DNA of 64,000 nt from Nilaparvata lugens. Its lineage: Eukaryota; Arthropoda; Insecta; Hemiptera; Delphacidae. How positions within the stretch are numbered: the first letter of the stretch is position 1; each line of letters starts with the position of its first letter. The notes under the pieces were generated by a model. The model did no database searches, was not told where the DNA came from, and was given only the letters and a program-made list of their open reading frames with translations. Both the position numbers and the translations under genes were made by a program. Positions 32,401 to 43,484 of the stretch are shown in pieces. The stretch lies in assembly GCF_014356525.2 (NCBI RefSeq), contig NC_052511.1, forward strand, positions 36,414,990 to 36,478,989. Direction: 5' to 3'.

Positions 32401-33287
32401 TAATTTGTATATGATCGTGATAGATCAACAGGCACAGACCAAAACTATTCTGTTCCCAAATTTCGATAAAATATCAAAATGTCCGAAAAAATAGGTTTTG
32501 TTCTTACTGAGGAAAGTTAAAGTTTTCTTCTTAATCTTCTTGTTGTACTATTCAATTTTCTTCTACTATTTTTCCTTTTCTTTTACTTCTTCTCCCATCA
32601 CCTACTTGTTCTTCATCGTCGTCTTTTGTTTTATTTCATATTCTTATCCTTTCCCACTCTTATTATTTTTCATTCATAATTCAAATTCACGAGCATTAGA
32701 ATGCCACCAGTCCTGACTAGCTAGCTCCGTTCGATAAAATCTATTCTCGACTATCATGCATTGAAATGTGACCCAGTAAATCTTGTAATATTTTTTCGTG
32801 CCTTCCTCTACGAATGCTCTACTTTTTTCTAGGTTTATTTTTACAGTTGTCGTATTTTATGGGTTACTGACATTTGAACGTAATGTTCAAAGTTTGTCGT
32901 CTCTCCGCTTCAAGGATTAGAAGCAAGTTGCCTGTTCAGTGTTCAAACTTGAAATCCTAATGCTTAAAGTTTTTGTCAGACGTAACCTTTGGTAGCTCAC
33001 CGTTAGAGATGCTTGACATTGTGATAAAATAGATTCATATTAGTTAGATTCAAATAGAATTCATATTTTTTGTGAGGTTTTTTATGAAATTTTGTTTCTT
33101 TCCAGTGACAAAGAAGTATAGATATCTTCATTTCCAAACTCTAGTTCCGATTGAACTGTGATGATAGTTAATTGTGTTTTTCGCTGTTGAATTTAATATT
33201 GTTGCGCATTGAATTAAAAACAATTCCGGTTTCATTATATTCAAGCCTATTCAAATCTCAATGAATAGAATCATTGATGGATTTTTT
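32401..33287. other. Unassigned sequence
   Basis: No gene or repeat recognised beyond a weakly pyrimidine-rich stretch at about 32510-32660. Confidence 0.45.
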
Positions 33288-34095
33288 ACTTTCCTTGCCC
33301 TATTACCATAGGTAAGGAAAGTATTGCATTCCGAAAAAAATTAAGGTACCCCAATTTCTAAATTTCTATACGTTTCAAGGTCCCCTGAGTCCAAAAAAGT
33401 GGGTTTTGGGTATTGGTCTGTATGTATGTATGTATGTGTGTGTGCGTCTGTGTACATGATATCTCATCTCCCAATTAACGGAATGACTTGAAATTTGGAA
33501 CGTAAGGTTCTTACAATATAAGGATCCGACACGAACAATTTCGATCAAATGCGATACAAGATGGCGGCTAAAATGGCGAAAATGTTGTCAAAAACAGGTT
33601 TTTTCGCGATTTTCTCGAAAACAGATCCAACGATTTTGATTGAAGTTATACCTGAAATAGTCATCGATAAGCTCTATCAACTGCCACAAGTCCCATATCT
33701 GTAGAAATTTCAGGAGCTCCGCCCCATCTATGCAAAGTTTGATTTTAGATTATCAATTATCTGGCTTCAGATACAATTTAAACAAAAAAAAATTGAGTGG
33801 AAAAGATTGAGCATGAGAATCTCTACAATTAATGTTCAGTAACATTTTCACCTAAAATTAAAAATAAGCTCGAAAATCGAGAAAATGTGATTATCCAATT
33901 GCAAACTATTGGCAACTGTTGATTCTATTAAATGATCCACTATGAAGAGTTTACAGACATCGTGGGTCTCCAGCGTTATTGCCCTGTCACCAGCTGGATC
34001 AAATCTTTGAACAGTAGACTTGAGATGCGCGGGAACACTAGCGTCAATTTTCATAACAGCAAGGAAAGTTGTGTGAGTGCGCCACACCAGATTTC
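33288..34095 (+). mobile_element. Dispersed repeat family P, copy 4
   Basis: Same palindromic lead (ACTTTCCTTGCCC...GGTAAGGAAAGT) and same end (GCGCCACACCAGATTT). The microsatellite position holds only a few GTAT units (33420-33440) and short GT. Confidence 0.75.
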
Positions 34096-34230
34096 CACTC
34101 TGTGGCATTATCAACTTTCAAAGCACCAGACTCATCTATTTAAGTAGTAGAAACAAATGTTATAATAAATTAGGAAATTATTTTGATATTCAACAGATGT
34201 TATTATTTGATAGAGATTAGATGTTCTCAT

Positions 34231-34508
34231 CATAGAGAAATAATTATAGCATAAGTAGATATCCCATGGTATAGGGCATTTATGTCGCAACTTTTACTGT
34301 TATCTCAAGCTGATAGTCCATGTAGTTTTTTCCCGTGAAGCTTTATGACGCTGGTAGTCTCTCATATTGTGCCGTTCATACACTCTTACCCGGTCAAAAC
34401 AGTAAAAATCGACAATAATCAACAGTAATCGGCTTGAGAAAACAGTAAAAGTTGCGACGTAAACGCCCTATACCATGAGATATCTACTTACGCCATTTTT
34501 TCTCTATG
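34231..34508. mobile_element. MITE with ~80-bp inverted terminal repeats
   Basis: Left end CATAGAGAAA and right end TTTCTCTATG are inverted. The match extends through AAGTAGATATC and its complement, ATGGTATAGGGC and its complement, and CGCAACTTTTACTGTT and its complement. The word TCTCAT flanks both sides, directly on the left and one base away on the right, so it may be a target duplication. No open frame. Confidence 0.82.
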
Positions 34509-34887
34509 GTCTCATTCTGTTATCCTTCCATTTCTGCAGGCTTCTAATAATAATTAGTCTACCTTCAGATCATTTATCCATCTATCAAGAGTATTGTTCA
34601 ATTTTACAGTGTTTTTCATCAGCGTGAAAATAATTCTAGTACAGGCAACATTCGATTTCGAGTAGTTGTTTCCCTTTACAATCTAGACTCATTGCAAATA
34701 CCATCAACTTTTCCGTTGCTTCTCATCAACTAAACTCTCTGAAGCGTCATAAAACTTTTCATCACAACTTTCATTGCTGGAGTACTTTTTTATTTCAGTA
34801 GCTCACAAATTCTAGGAAGCCACAATTGGAAAACGATCTATCCGAATTTAACTGTTCATAAATCTACTCGACACATTCTGCTTTTCG
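34509..34887. other. Unassigned sequence
   Basis: Nothing recognised. Confidence 0.4.
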
Positions 34888-35205
34888 TTTCCTATCCCTT
34901 CCAATATGTCTCTTTCATTTCCCTCTTATTCCCTTACAATGTGTCTCTTCCTTTTTCCTCCTATTGCCTTACGATATGTCTCTTTCTTCTCCCTCCTATT
35001 CCCTTCCAATATGTCTCCTCCTTCTTCCTCCTGTCACTTTCCAATATTTCTCCCCCTTCTTCCTCATTTTCTCTTATAATATTTTTCCTCCATTTCCCTC
35101 TTTACCCTCCCAATCTGTCTCTTCCTTTTTCCTCCTATTACCTCCAATATGTCCCTTCCTTTTTCCTCGTATCCTTTCCTAAATTCTCCATCCTTCTCAG
35201 TGTCC
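34888..35205 (+). repeat. ~43-bp pyrimidine-rich minisatellite, about 7 units
   Basis: Units alternate CCAATATGTCTC, CTTCCTTTTTCCTCCTATT and CCCTTAC/CCTTCC. Overlapping Ser/Pro/Leu frames are repeat artefacts. Confidence 0.8.
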
Positions 35206-35282
35206 AGATTCGCAGGTAAGTGACGAATAATGTACCAGTACTTTGGGGCTCTGTCCGCGTTTCCTCCCTGAAGTTGACTCTC

Positions 35283-35660
35283 ATTCAAACTCTCCAACAG
35301 ACAAATGATTTACGGTATCAACTCGAGTGGATACGTGCAACTTCCACTTTCAACATATCTATTCAACTTTCCCTTGCAACATGTTCGTTCAACTTGTCCT
35401 TCCAACATGTATTGCACTCACTATTCGCGTACCATCAACTTCATTGTATGATGGAGGAACTCTACTCTCCAATAGACAAATTATTTACGGTATCAACTCA
35501 AGTGGATACGTGCAACTTCCACTTTCAACATATCCATTCAACTTTGCCTTGCAACATGTTCGTTCAACTTGTCCTTACAACATATATTGCACTTTCTCTT
35601 CGAATACTATCAAGTTCCTCCACTGTATGGTACAATGCATTGAATTTCGTTTCAGTTGAG
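35283..35660 (+). repeat. ~178-bp tandem duplication
   Basis: ACTCTCCAA.AGACAAAT and GGATACGTGCAACTTCCACT recur at 35288 and 35465. The second unit is the start of the larger repeat that flanks the TTATA array. Confidence 0.75.
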
Positions 35661-35820
35661 TTTAACAATATTTGAACATATTGAATAATCCATATTCGTT
35701 TAATGGTTTTTATCATTGTTATGAAGAGGAGTCTTTGTTCCTTCAACTTTCCCTTGCAACATGTCCCTGCAACTCCACCTTGCAACTTAATATATTGCAA
35801 CACATTTCAGTTTCCCCACG
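35513..35820 (+). repeat. Left copy of a ~310-bp direct repeat flanking the TTATA array
   Basis: Reads the same as 37214-37528 base for base over about 285 bp (from CAACTTCCACTTTCAAC to CTTGCAACTTAATAT), then with a few differences up to CCACGATTATA. Confidence 0.92.
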
Positions 35821-37203
35821 ATTATATTATATTATATTATATTATATTATATTATATTATATTATATTATATTATATTATATTATATTATATTATATTAT
35901 ATTATATTATATTATATTATATTATATTATATTATATTATATTATATTATATTATATTATATTATATTATATTATATTATATTATATTATATTATATTAT
36001 ATTATATTATATTATATTATATTATATTATATTATATTATATTATATTATATTATATTATATTATATTATATTATATTATATTATATTATATTATATTAT
36101 ATTATATTATATTATATTATATTATATTATATTATATTATATTATATTATATTATATTATATTATATTATATTATATTATATTATATTATATTATATTAT
36201 ATTATATTATATTATATTATATTATATTATATTATATTATATTATATTATATTATATTATATTATATTATATTATATTATATTATATTATATTATATTAT
36301 ATTATATTATATTATATTATATTATATTATATTATATTATATTATATTATATTATATTATATTATATTATATTATATTATATTATATTATATTATATTAT
36401 ATTATATTATATTATATTATATTATATTATATTATATTATATTATATTATATTATATTATATTATATTATATTATATTATATTATATTATATTATATTAT
36501 ATTATATTATATTATATTATATTATATTATATTATATTATATTATATTATATTATATTATATTATATTATATTATATTATATTATATTATATTATATTAT
36601 ATTATATTATATTATATTATATTATATTATATTATATTATATTATATTATATTATATTATATTATATTATATTATATTATATTATATTATATTATATTAT
36701 ATTATATTATATTATATTATATTATATTATATTATATTATATTATATTATATTATATTATATTATATTATATTATATTATATTATATTATATTATATTAT
36801 ATTATATTATATTATATTATATTATATTATATTATATTATATTATATTATATTATATTATATTATATTATATTATATTATATTATATTATATTATATTAT
36901 ATTATATTATATTATATTATATTATATTATATTATATTATATTATATTATATTATATTATATTATATTATATTATATTATATTATATTATATTATATTAT
37001 ATTATATTATATTATATTATATTATATTATATTATATTATATTATATTATATTATATTATATTATATTATATTATATTATATTATATTATATTATATTAT
37101 ATTATATTATATTATATTATATTATATTATATTATATTATATTATATTATATTATATTATATTATATTATATTATATTATATTATATTATATTATATTAT
37201 ATT
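35821..37203 (+). repeat. Pure TTATA pentanucleotide array, ~277 units
   Basis: 1,383 bp of uninterrupted ATTAT/TTATA units; I saw no variant unit. The 500-plus-residue Tyr/Ile/Leu frames are this repeat read in phase. No gene. Confidence 0.97.
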
Positions 37204-37213
37204 CGCAAAATTT

Positions 37214-37528
37214 CAACTTCCACTTTCAACATATCCATTCAACTTTGCCTTGCAACATGTTCGTTCAACTTGTCCTTACAACATATATTGCACTTTCTCT
37301 TCGAATACTATCAAGTTCCTCCACTGTATGGTACAATGCATTGAATTTCGTTTCAGTTGAGTTTAACAATATTTGAACATATTGAATAATCCATATTCGT
37401 TTAATGGTTTTTATCATTGTTATGAAGAGGAGTCTTTGTTCCTTCAACTTTCCCTTGCAACATGTCCCTGCAACTCCACCTTGCAACTTAATATTTATCA
37501 CAACACATTTCACTTTCTCCACGATTAT
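37214..37528 (+). repeat. Right copy of the ~310-bp direct repeat
   Basis: Begins immediately after a CGCAAAATTTCAA junction (37204-37216) that also borders the small TTATA array at 38.2 kb. It ends in CCACGATTATAG, where the left copy instead runs into the array. Confidence 0.92.
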
Positions 37529-38040
37529 AGCCAACTTTACTTTCTCCTATTTTCAATAGATGATAAAATGCATTGAAGTCTGGTATTGTTGGAATTTGAT
37601 ACTCTGTGAATTTTAGTTAACAACTAACAGTTCTTTTCGGTTGATTGAAGTTGTTTCATACTATCACGCTTTTCAAATTATCCCTTCAATTTCGCCTTCC
37701 ACCTTCTCTTGGGATTCTAGCAACTTTCTCAGTTGATCGTTGTTTATTTCAATGCTTTGATTTTTAGTTCAGTTAAAATGGTTAAAGTCATGAATTCTGG
37801 TCGACTACAGTTTTCAATTTGTTCTGATTGTATGGATTGGTTACGTTCAACACCGTCTTGCAACATAGCCTTTCAATTTCAAACTTATCTTAAATGATGT
37901 ATGCCACTTCCTCTTGGAATTTCACCAGATTTCTTCATTGTGTGGTACAATGCATTTAATTCAAATTCAGATGATTAAATCTATGATTATTTATTATTTG
38001 CAAGTTTAAAACTTGACCCACTAATATCTTGAAGGACTCG
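37529..38040. other. Unassigned sequence
   Basis: Mixed AT-rich; nothing recognised. Confidence 0.4.
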
Positions 38041-38300
38041 AAATAGACCTATAACCTTTCACGGTAAGTGGGATTCTATTGAGGGTTAAGTGTAAGAGAG
38101 AGCCGACTGCGCCCTAACTTCGCCCTACCAGGTCAAAAATAAAGGCAGTCATTCTATTCTTTTCTATTCTATTATATTTTTTATTATATTATATTATATT
38201 ATATTATATTCGCAAAATTTCAAGTCCAGTAGCTCAGACGGATGATGCGTCATTCGTGAATTTCCTATTCCATACGTGTATAAGCCGATTCTTTCATTTA
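38041..38300 (-). mobile_element. Helitron fragment interrupted by a short retroposon with TTATA tail
   Basis: 38214-38300 (TCCAGTAGCTCAGACGG, CATACGTGTATAAGCC) and 38035-38060 (TATAACC) match the small Helitron at 49844-50071. Between them lies a segment with GGGTTAAGTGTAAGAGAGAG and GCCCTAACTTCGCCCTACC, ending in TTCTA and TTATA units (38150-38210). That layout suits a retroposon with a pentanucleotide tail. Confidence 0.55.
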
Positions 38301-39239
38301 TTATTATAGATTCATGAATTTATCCATTAGGCAGTGATCTCATTTGGATTTAATGGATTATCAACTCCCTTACAACTCTATCTTGCAACGTCGCAACATG
38401 TCATTGTTTTGTTTCAACGAAATTTAGGCGTGATACAGGATAACTTATTTCTCTGTTGTCATAGTATCTGCTACCAAAGAGTACTCTGAAATTTCTCAAG
38501 TCGTTAGCAGTTAAATGTATTTTGGTCCCCCTCTACCACCCCATTTCCACCATTCCCTTCCACCCACAATCGAGAGGTGTTAATGAATGGAAAGAATTCA
38601 CGAGCGGATGGAGATTAATACGTTTGTGGACTTTTCTTTTGCGTTACGTTTTTTCTTCAACTTTACGCAAGTCCCTGCCTAATTACGTTTAGTCTTGGGA
38701 GGGGGTGCTTTCGTGGTGGGGGGGGAGGTTGAAAAAGGGTTAGAGAGAGATGTTAGAGTAACAGAGAGAGTAGGAGACAGTTTTCCTAAACGAGATTTCC
38801 CTATTAAGAGTGAAAACTCCATTTTCCGAGTCGGTACTGAACTGTTGATAATTAGAGAGGTGATTTTTCTTTTTTGTTTAACTCCTCTGTGCTACGTTGG
38901 AGACAATTTATCCTCTACATCTAGGGCACGATAATTAAACTTCTAGTTATTGAATTGTCGTCGGGTTATTATTTGCAAGTTTATGTTCCCGTCTCAGTGA
39001 TTCAATTTGATTTAAATAGAAGGTCAAGTGGGAACTTTCTGTATTGAAGGCATGGTAGAGTAGAGTGATCCAACCTTAATACTTGGTTGTATTGCTTGAT
39101 ACAGACTTATATTTCAATAGTTGAATAAATACTTTACTTCATTTATATATATATATACGATCTATTTCCAAGCGTAATACTTGGTTGTATTACTTTATAC
39201 TAACCTGTATTTCAAAAGATTCTAGTTGAATGTATATAG
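38301..39239. other. Unassigned sequence
   Basis: A plus frame at 38695-38934 begins in a G-rich stretch and has no similarity that I recognise. 39070-39240 repeats TACTTGGTTGTATT twice. No gene called. Confidence 0.4.
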
Positions 39240-39267
39240 TCCATATATATATAAAAGCGAAATGGCA

Positions 39268-39327
39268 CTCACTGACTGACTGACTGACTGACTGACTGAC
39301 TCACTCACTCACTCACTCACTCACTCG
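39268..39327 (+). repeat. CTGA/CTCA microsatellite in the Helitron 5' region
   Basis: Tandem ACTG units turn into ACTC units. The second Helitron has a shorter version at the same place. Confidence 0.9.
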
Positions 39328-39570
39328 CATAACTAAAAATCTACCGGACCAAAAACGTTCAAATTTGGTAGGTATGTTCATAGCCCTTTATAGGTATGTT
39401 GGCCCTTTATAGGTAGCCCTAGGTATGTTGGCCCTTTAGAGGCGCACTAAGAAATCTTTTGGCAATATTTTAACTCTAAGGGTCGTTTTTAAGGGTTTAA
39501 AGTTCGTCTTTTAGCATGTATATACTTCTTCTCCAAATCTCTTAATTATAATTGAAATTTCCATATCATA

Positions 39571-40382
39571 GATAGATAGATAGATAGATAAAAGAATTTA
39601 TTATACAAAACAAAGGATGCAATTTACAATTCAATAAGTCAAAAATTCAATAGGCATGGCTATATGCCGTCAGCCAGAGTTGGTTGTTTACAATATTAAC
39701 TTAACAATTAATTTATACATTATAGCAACGAATTAAATTATCAGATACATACTTGAAAAAGCATAGATTATACATCATATAAGTGAACATAAACTCAATT
39801 TTATAAATCCTTGATTACAAAAACTACGGTTAATCAGAATGCACAAAATAATGACAAATCCCACATATTAAATGTACTTATTCAGAAATTATACTCTAAC
39901 ACTAAAGACTCCCGATACTTAAGTGCCTCATTTACATACCCAAACAGGATTCTCCAATCTTTACCATTCAGGTATTGGAGAACTGCCACCTCATTCAATA
40001 CCCAACATCCAAACCATTTGGCACGTAATTCACCTAGGATTTTACATCTACCTATGAAGTGATGGGTGTCTTCCACTTCCCTACTATTGCAAAGTGAGCA
40101 AATATAACTTTCATAATCTCTACCCACCCTAAAATTTAGAGGTAATAGAGACCCTCTCACCTTGAAAATCTGACTGATAAACCGCCTACTATGTATGTCG
40201 CTAATATAATCTGGTCTTACTGGATGACACATTCTAAGATTATAATAAATGGAATGAAACTGCGAATTTGCGGCACAATCCCACCAAGTTTCTATTAATT
40301 TGTTGCCTATTCGATTAATAATAATCTCAGATTTTCCTAGTCATTCATTAGGGTGAGTTACAGGGTCTATCCAATCCACATT
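39571..40382 (-). mobile_element. 5'-truncated LINE inserted in the Helitron, 14-bp target duplication
   Basis: The perfect direct repeat ATTTCCATATCATA stands at 39557-39570 and 40383-40396. On the minus strand the insert ends in a TATC microsatellite tail. Tail, 5' truncation and target duplication of this length are the signature of target-primed reverse transcription. Confidence 0.92.
39882..40340 (-). pseudogene. LINE C-terminal CCHC domain
   Basis: The frame is open upstream of its first Met (40232) to a TGA at about 40341. It reads LGKSEIIINRIGNKLIETWW..., then MCHPVRPDYISD, and a zinc-binding-type motif CSLCNSREVEDTHHFIGRC (C-x2-C...H-x4-C), followed by the aromatic-rich end. Such a CCHC follows the reverse transcriptase in several insect non-LTR clades. 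The upstream TGA sits where the continued frame (HPNE*LGKS) would be expected to have Trp. The reverse transcriptase itself is lost to 5' truncation. Clade not assigned. Confidence 0.8.
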
Positions 40383-40602
40383 ATTTCCATATCATATGTT
40401 ACTATAGAACTATAATCTAGATAGAGTACCTCTTCGAAACAGTTGTTAACTGGCAACTAAATTAATAATTTTGTCAGGTTGGCATTAAGTTGAGTTTACT
40501 TTGTTAGGTTGGCACCAAGTTGAAGATTGAAATGCATTTATCGCGGAAAAATTGATTGGGTACTGCTACTTTAATCAGAGCTATTCCTGGGAATATTATA
40601 TT

Positions 40603-40680
40603 ACTAGCCGTCAGGCTCGCTTCGCTTGCCATATCCATTTAGCCAGACGTTTAGTCTGGACCCCCGACTGGATTGTCCTA
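40603..40680 (-). repeat. Inverted copy of the Helitron 3' end
   Basis: ACTAGCCGTCAGGCTCGCTT is the complement of the true end at 40810-40832, and the match runs on through CCATATCC, TAGCCAG, TCTGGACCCCCGACTGGAT. The ~230-bp segment 40603-40832 thus forms an imperfect palindrome with CTAG at both ends. The left arm lacks the GGGGGCGGAGCCCCC hairpin. Confidence 0.85.
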
Positions 40681-40842
40681 ACATATGATAAAAATGCCCA
40701 AATGAAAAATGCAGGCGAGCGAAGCGAGCCTTCTGATCTCATTCTTGGTCGATCCAGTCGTGGTCGGGGGTCCAGGGGGCGGAGCCCCCTGGCTAGACGG
40801 ATATGGCGAGCGAAGCGAGCCTTACGGCTAGTTCATTATATA

Positions 40843-43202
40843 CAGGGTGTTTCAGAAGTAGTGTCGAGAATTTTAGGGTATTGTACCTGGATGCTAGGAG
40901 ACTACAAATGTCATATTTGAAGTGTCCAAAACTCAGCGGTTATCCTTATAGCTGCCATTTTGTTTTTTTCACTTAAAAATTTTCATCTCAAGAACGAAAT
41001 GTTGTATTGATCTGAAATTTGGCATGAATATTTATGCTATAAAGACTCAACTATAAAAAATAAAAAAAAAATTTTTCGTTGAAATTTTTCAAAATGGCGG
41101 CCATTTTGAATTTTTGATGGCGAATATCTCGAAAACCGTCCATTTTACAGAAAATTTACAAGAGACAAAAAACTTAGCAAATTTTTTCACAATTCCAATG
41201 ATACCTAATTTATCAAGATTGGTCGTAGAATAACAGAGAAATTAATTTTTTTCGTACTGCATGCATGACCACTTTTCACCATTTAAAGATCAATATTAAT
41301 TTTTTAATTCCAGATGTATTTAAGATGAAGCTTTGAAACTCGGTATGGCTCCATATGGGCAAACAGATGATTTTACAATGGTTTTCAGATGATAATGTTT
41401 GTCTTGTAAAAGTATTGTTGTTTCATTAAAAGTAAAGAACCAGATGTAGTGCTTCCTATTTCTTAGTCTCACGTTTCCTAGGTCTTATTTCTATCTTAAA
41501 TTTCCAGTTTCAATACTTTCTTACGTTGCTTCTACACAAATATTTAATTATTGTAATGGAATTTAGTTCGCTGGAGTACACCGATATTCACTTCATGTAT
41601 GGAGCAGCTCTTGGCAATGCGACCGAAGCAAGAAGAATGTATGCAGCTGCATTTCCAAACCGCCGTCTCCCTTCCGACAAGGTGTTCACAAGAACTCACA
41701 ATCGGCTGAGAGAAGTTGGTTCATTTGAACGGAACAGGGTAATTGCTGGTAGGCCTCGAGCAGTTCGAAATGTTGCTTTTGAAGAGGAAGTATTGCAGAA
41801 ATTCGATTTCAATCCTAGAACGAGTACGAGAGCAGTTGCAAAGCAAATCAATTCAAGTGCTTCTTCTGTGTGGCGTGTACTAAACAAGGAAAGACTTCAC
41901 CCCTTCCGCTTTCAAAAAGTTCACTCATTGGTTGAACGCGACTATGAGCCAAGAGTAAACTGTGCCCGTTGGTTTCTTCAGCAAGACATTATCCAACCAA
42001 ATTTTCTAGAAAATGTGTTATTTACCGATGAGTCCAGCTTTACAAGAGAAGGAATCTTCAACTCTCGCAACAGTCACGTCTGGGCCTTAGACAATCCTCA
42101 TGAGGTCAAAGTGCGTGGTTATCAGCATAGATTTTCGCTGAATGTTTGGACGGGTATCTTAGGTAATCGCGTGATTGGACCATAAATTCTTCCTAATCGT
42201 CTGAATTCTCCCACGTACATTACTTCTTTAAGAGACATACTACCAGAACTTTTGGAAGATGTGCCTCTTGCAAACAGATATAATATTTGGTTTCAACATG
42301 ATGGTGCCCCTGCTCATTTCGGAAATGTTGTTACGGACTTTCTGAACATGACCTATCGTCAGCGGTGGATTGGGCGGGGTGGACCAGTACCGTGGCCCGC
42401 ACGTTCACCTGACCTCAACCCTTTAGATTTTTTTTTCTGGGGCCATATGAAAGACCTTGTTTACAGCACGCCAGTAGAAAACGAAGAAGACCTTGTGGCA
42501 AGAGTGGTTGCTGCAGCAGGTGCCATTCAAGATGATGAAAATGCTTTTATAGCAGTTCGACGGTCCATGATTGAAAGGTGCAGACTGTGTAATCAAGTTG
42601 AAGGCGGCATTTTGAGCAATTGCTGCATTAGTATCAGTGAACCGATTTGAGTGAAATTAATATTTTTCAATGTAAAATAAAATTTGGAGGAAAGTTATTC
42701 TTGTATATTTCTGTAATAAGAACGGTTTTCATGAAATTATAAAAAGATTAATATTGATCTTTAAATGGTGAAAAGTGGTCATGCATGCAGTACGAAAAAA
42801 ATTAATTTCTCTGTTATTCTTCGACCAATCTTGATAAATTAGGTATCATTGGAATTGTGAAAAAATTTTCTAACTTTTTTGTCTCTTGTAAATTTTCTGT
42901 AAAATGAACGGTTTTCGAGATATTCGCCATCAAAAATTTAAAATGGCCGCCAGTTTGAAAAATTTCAACGAAAAATTTTTTTTTATTTTTATAGTTGAGT
43001 CTTTATAGCATAAATATTCATGCCAAATTTCAGATCAATACAACATTTCGTTCTTGAGATGAAAATTTTTAAGTGAAAAAAACAAAATGGCAGCTATAAG
43101 GATAACCGCTGAGTTTTGGACACTTCAAATATGACATTTGTAGTCTCCTAGCATCCAGGTACAATACCCTAAAATTCTCGACACTACTTCTGAAACACCC
43201 TG
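40843..43202 (+). mobile_element. Mariner-type DNA transposon with ~457-bp inverted repeats
   Basis: Begins CAGGGTGTTTCAGAAG and ends with its complement CTTCTGAAACACCCTG, flanked by TA at 40841-40842 and 43203-43204, the target duplication of Tc1/mariner. The inverted repeats run from 40843-41300 and 42747-43202 with only a handful of mismatches, far longer than the ~30 bp of classical mariners. Between them lies one transposase gene with a single stop codon. It inserted 11 bp beyond the Helitron's 3' end. Confidence 0.95.
41556..42650 (+). pseudogene. Mariner-type transposase, one in-frame stop
   Basis: 364 codons from Met at 41556 (an upstream in-frame codon at 41526 could also open the frame). 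An N-terminal helix-turn-helix region of the insect DUF4817-like kind covers about residues 5-60 (MYGAALGN..ARRMYAAAFPNRR..). The catalytic core has LFTDESSF with Asp158, FQHDGAPAHF with Asp249 and SPDLNPLDFFFWG with Asp291; the 41-residue spacing before the last Asp makes it DD41D. All three Asp residues are present. The frame is broken only by TAA at 42183-42185, after GNRVIGP and before ILPNRL, and continues in the same phase to a normal stop. One nonsense change therefore separates it from an intact gene. Expected role when intact: cut-and-paste transposition acting on the element's own inverted repeats in the nucleus. Confidence 0.93.
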
Positions 43203-43484
43203 TATATACGATTTATCTCCACTCTCCATTCACCTTCTCTGACAACAATAATAATATGATAAGTAGATTCATATTTTTCTGAAGCTCGGAGATTCCTCCT
43301 TTGAATTCTAATAACAAGTATTGTATAAGTATAGCAAAGTAGTATTCTTATACTGTTCCAATGTATCATCTGAATGTTCTGTATCGTCAATATACAACAA
43401 TGTATCACTTTATAACAGTGTCAGTATCACTGTATAATTTGTTACTTACTGTATCATCACTACACAAGGTTATATGTTTAAACT
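43203..43484. other. Unassigned sequence with GTATCA repeats
   Basis: 43350-43460 repeats GTATCA and GTATCATC words irregularly. No gene. Confidence 0.4.

Larger units (their letters stand above)
39240..40831 (+). mobile_element. Helitron (non-autonomous), copy 1, carrying a LINE
   Basis: Starts TCCATATATATATAAAAGCG, followed by CTGACTGACTGA and CTCACTCA runs and AAAATCTACCGGACC. Ends with a hairpin GGCGAGCGAAGCGAGCC then TTACGGCTAG before a T. Start, body words and end match the copy at 46708-48215. TC...CTAG ends with a 3' hairpin identify a Helitron. No RepHel helicase is encoded. It contains a LINE insertion (39571-40382) and an inverted second copy of its own 3' end at 40604. Confidence 0.82.

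Noticed and set aside
35672..37376. Two open frames of more than 550 residues, Tyr/Ile/Leu only
   Set aside because: They are the TTATA pentanucleotide read in a phase without stops; no gene.
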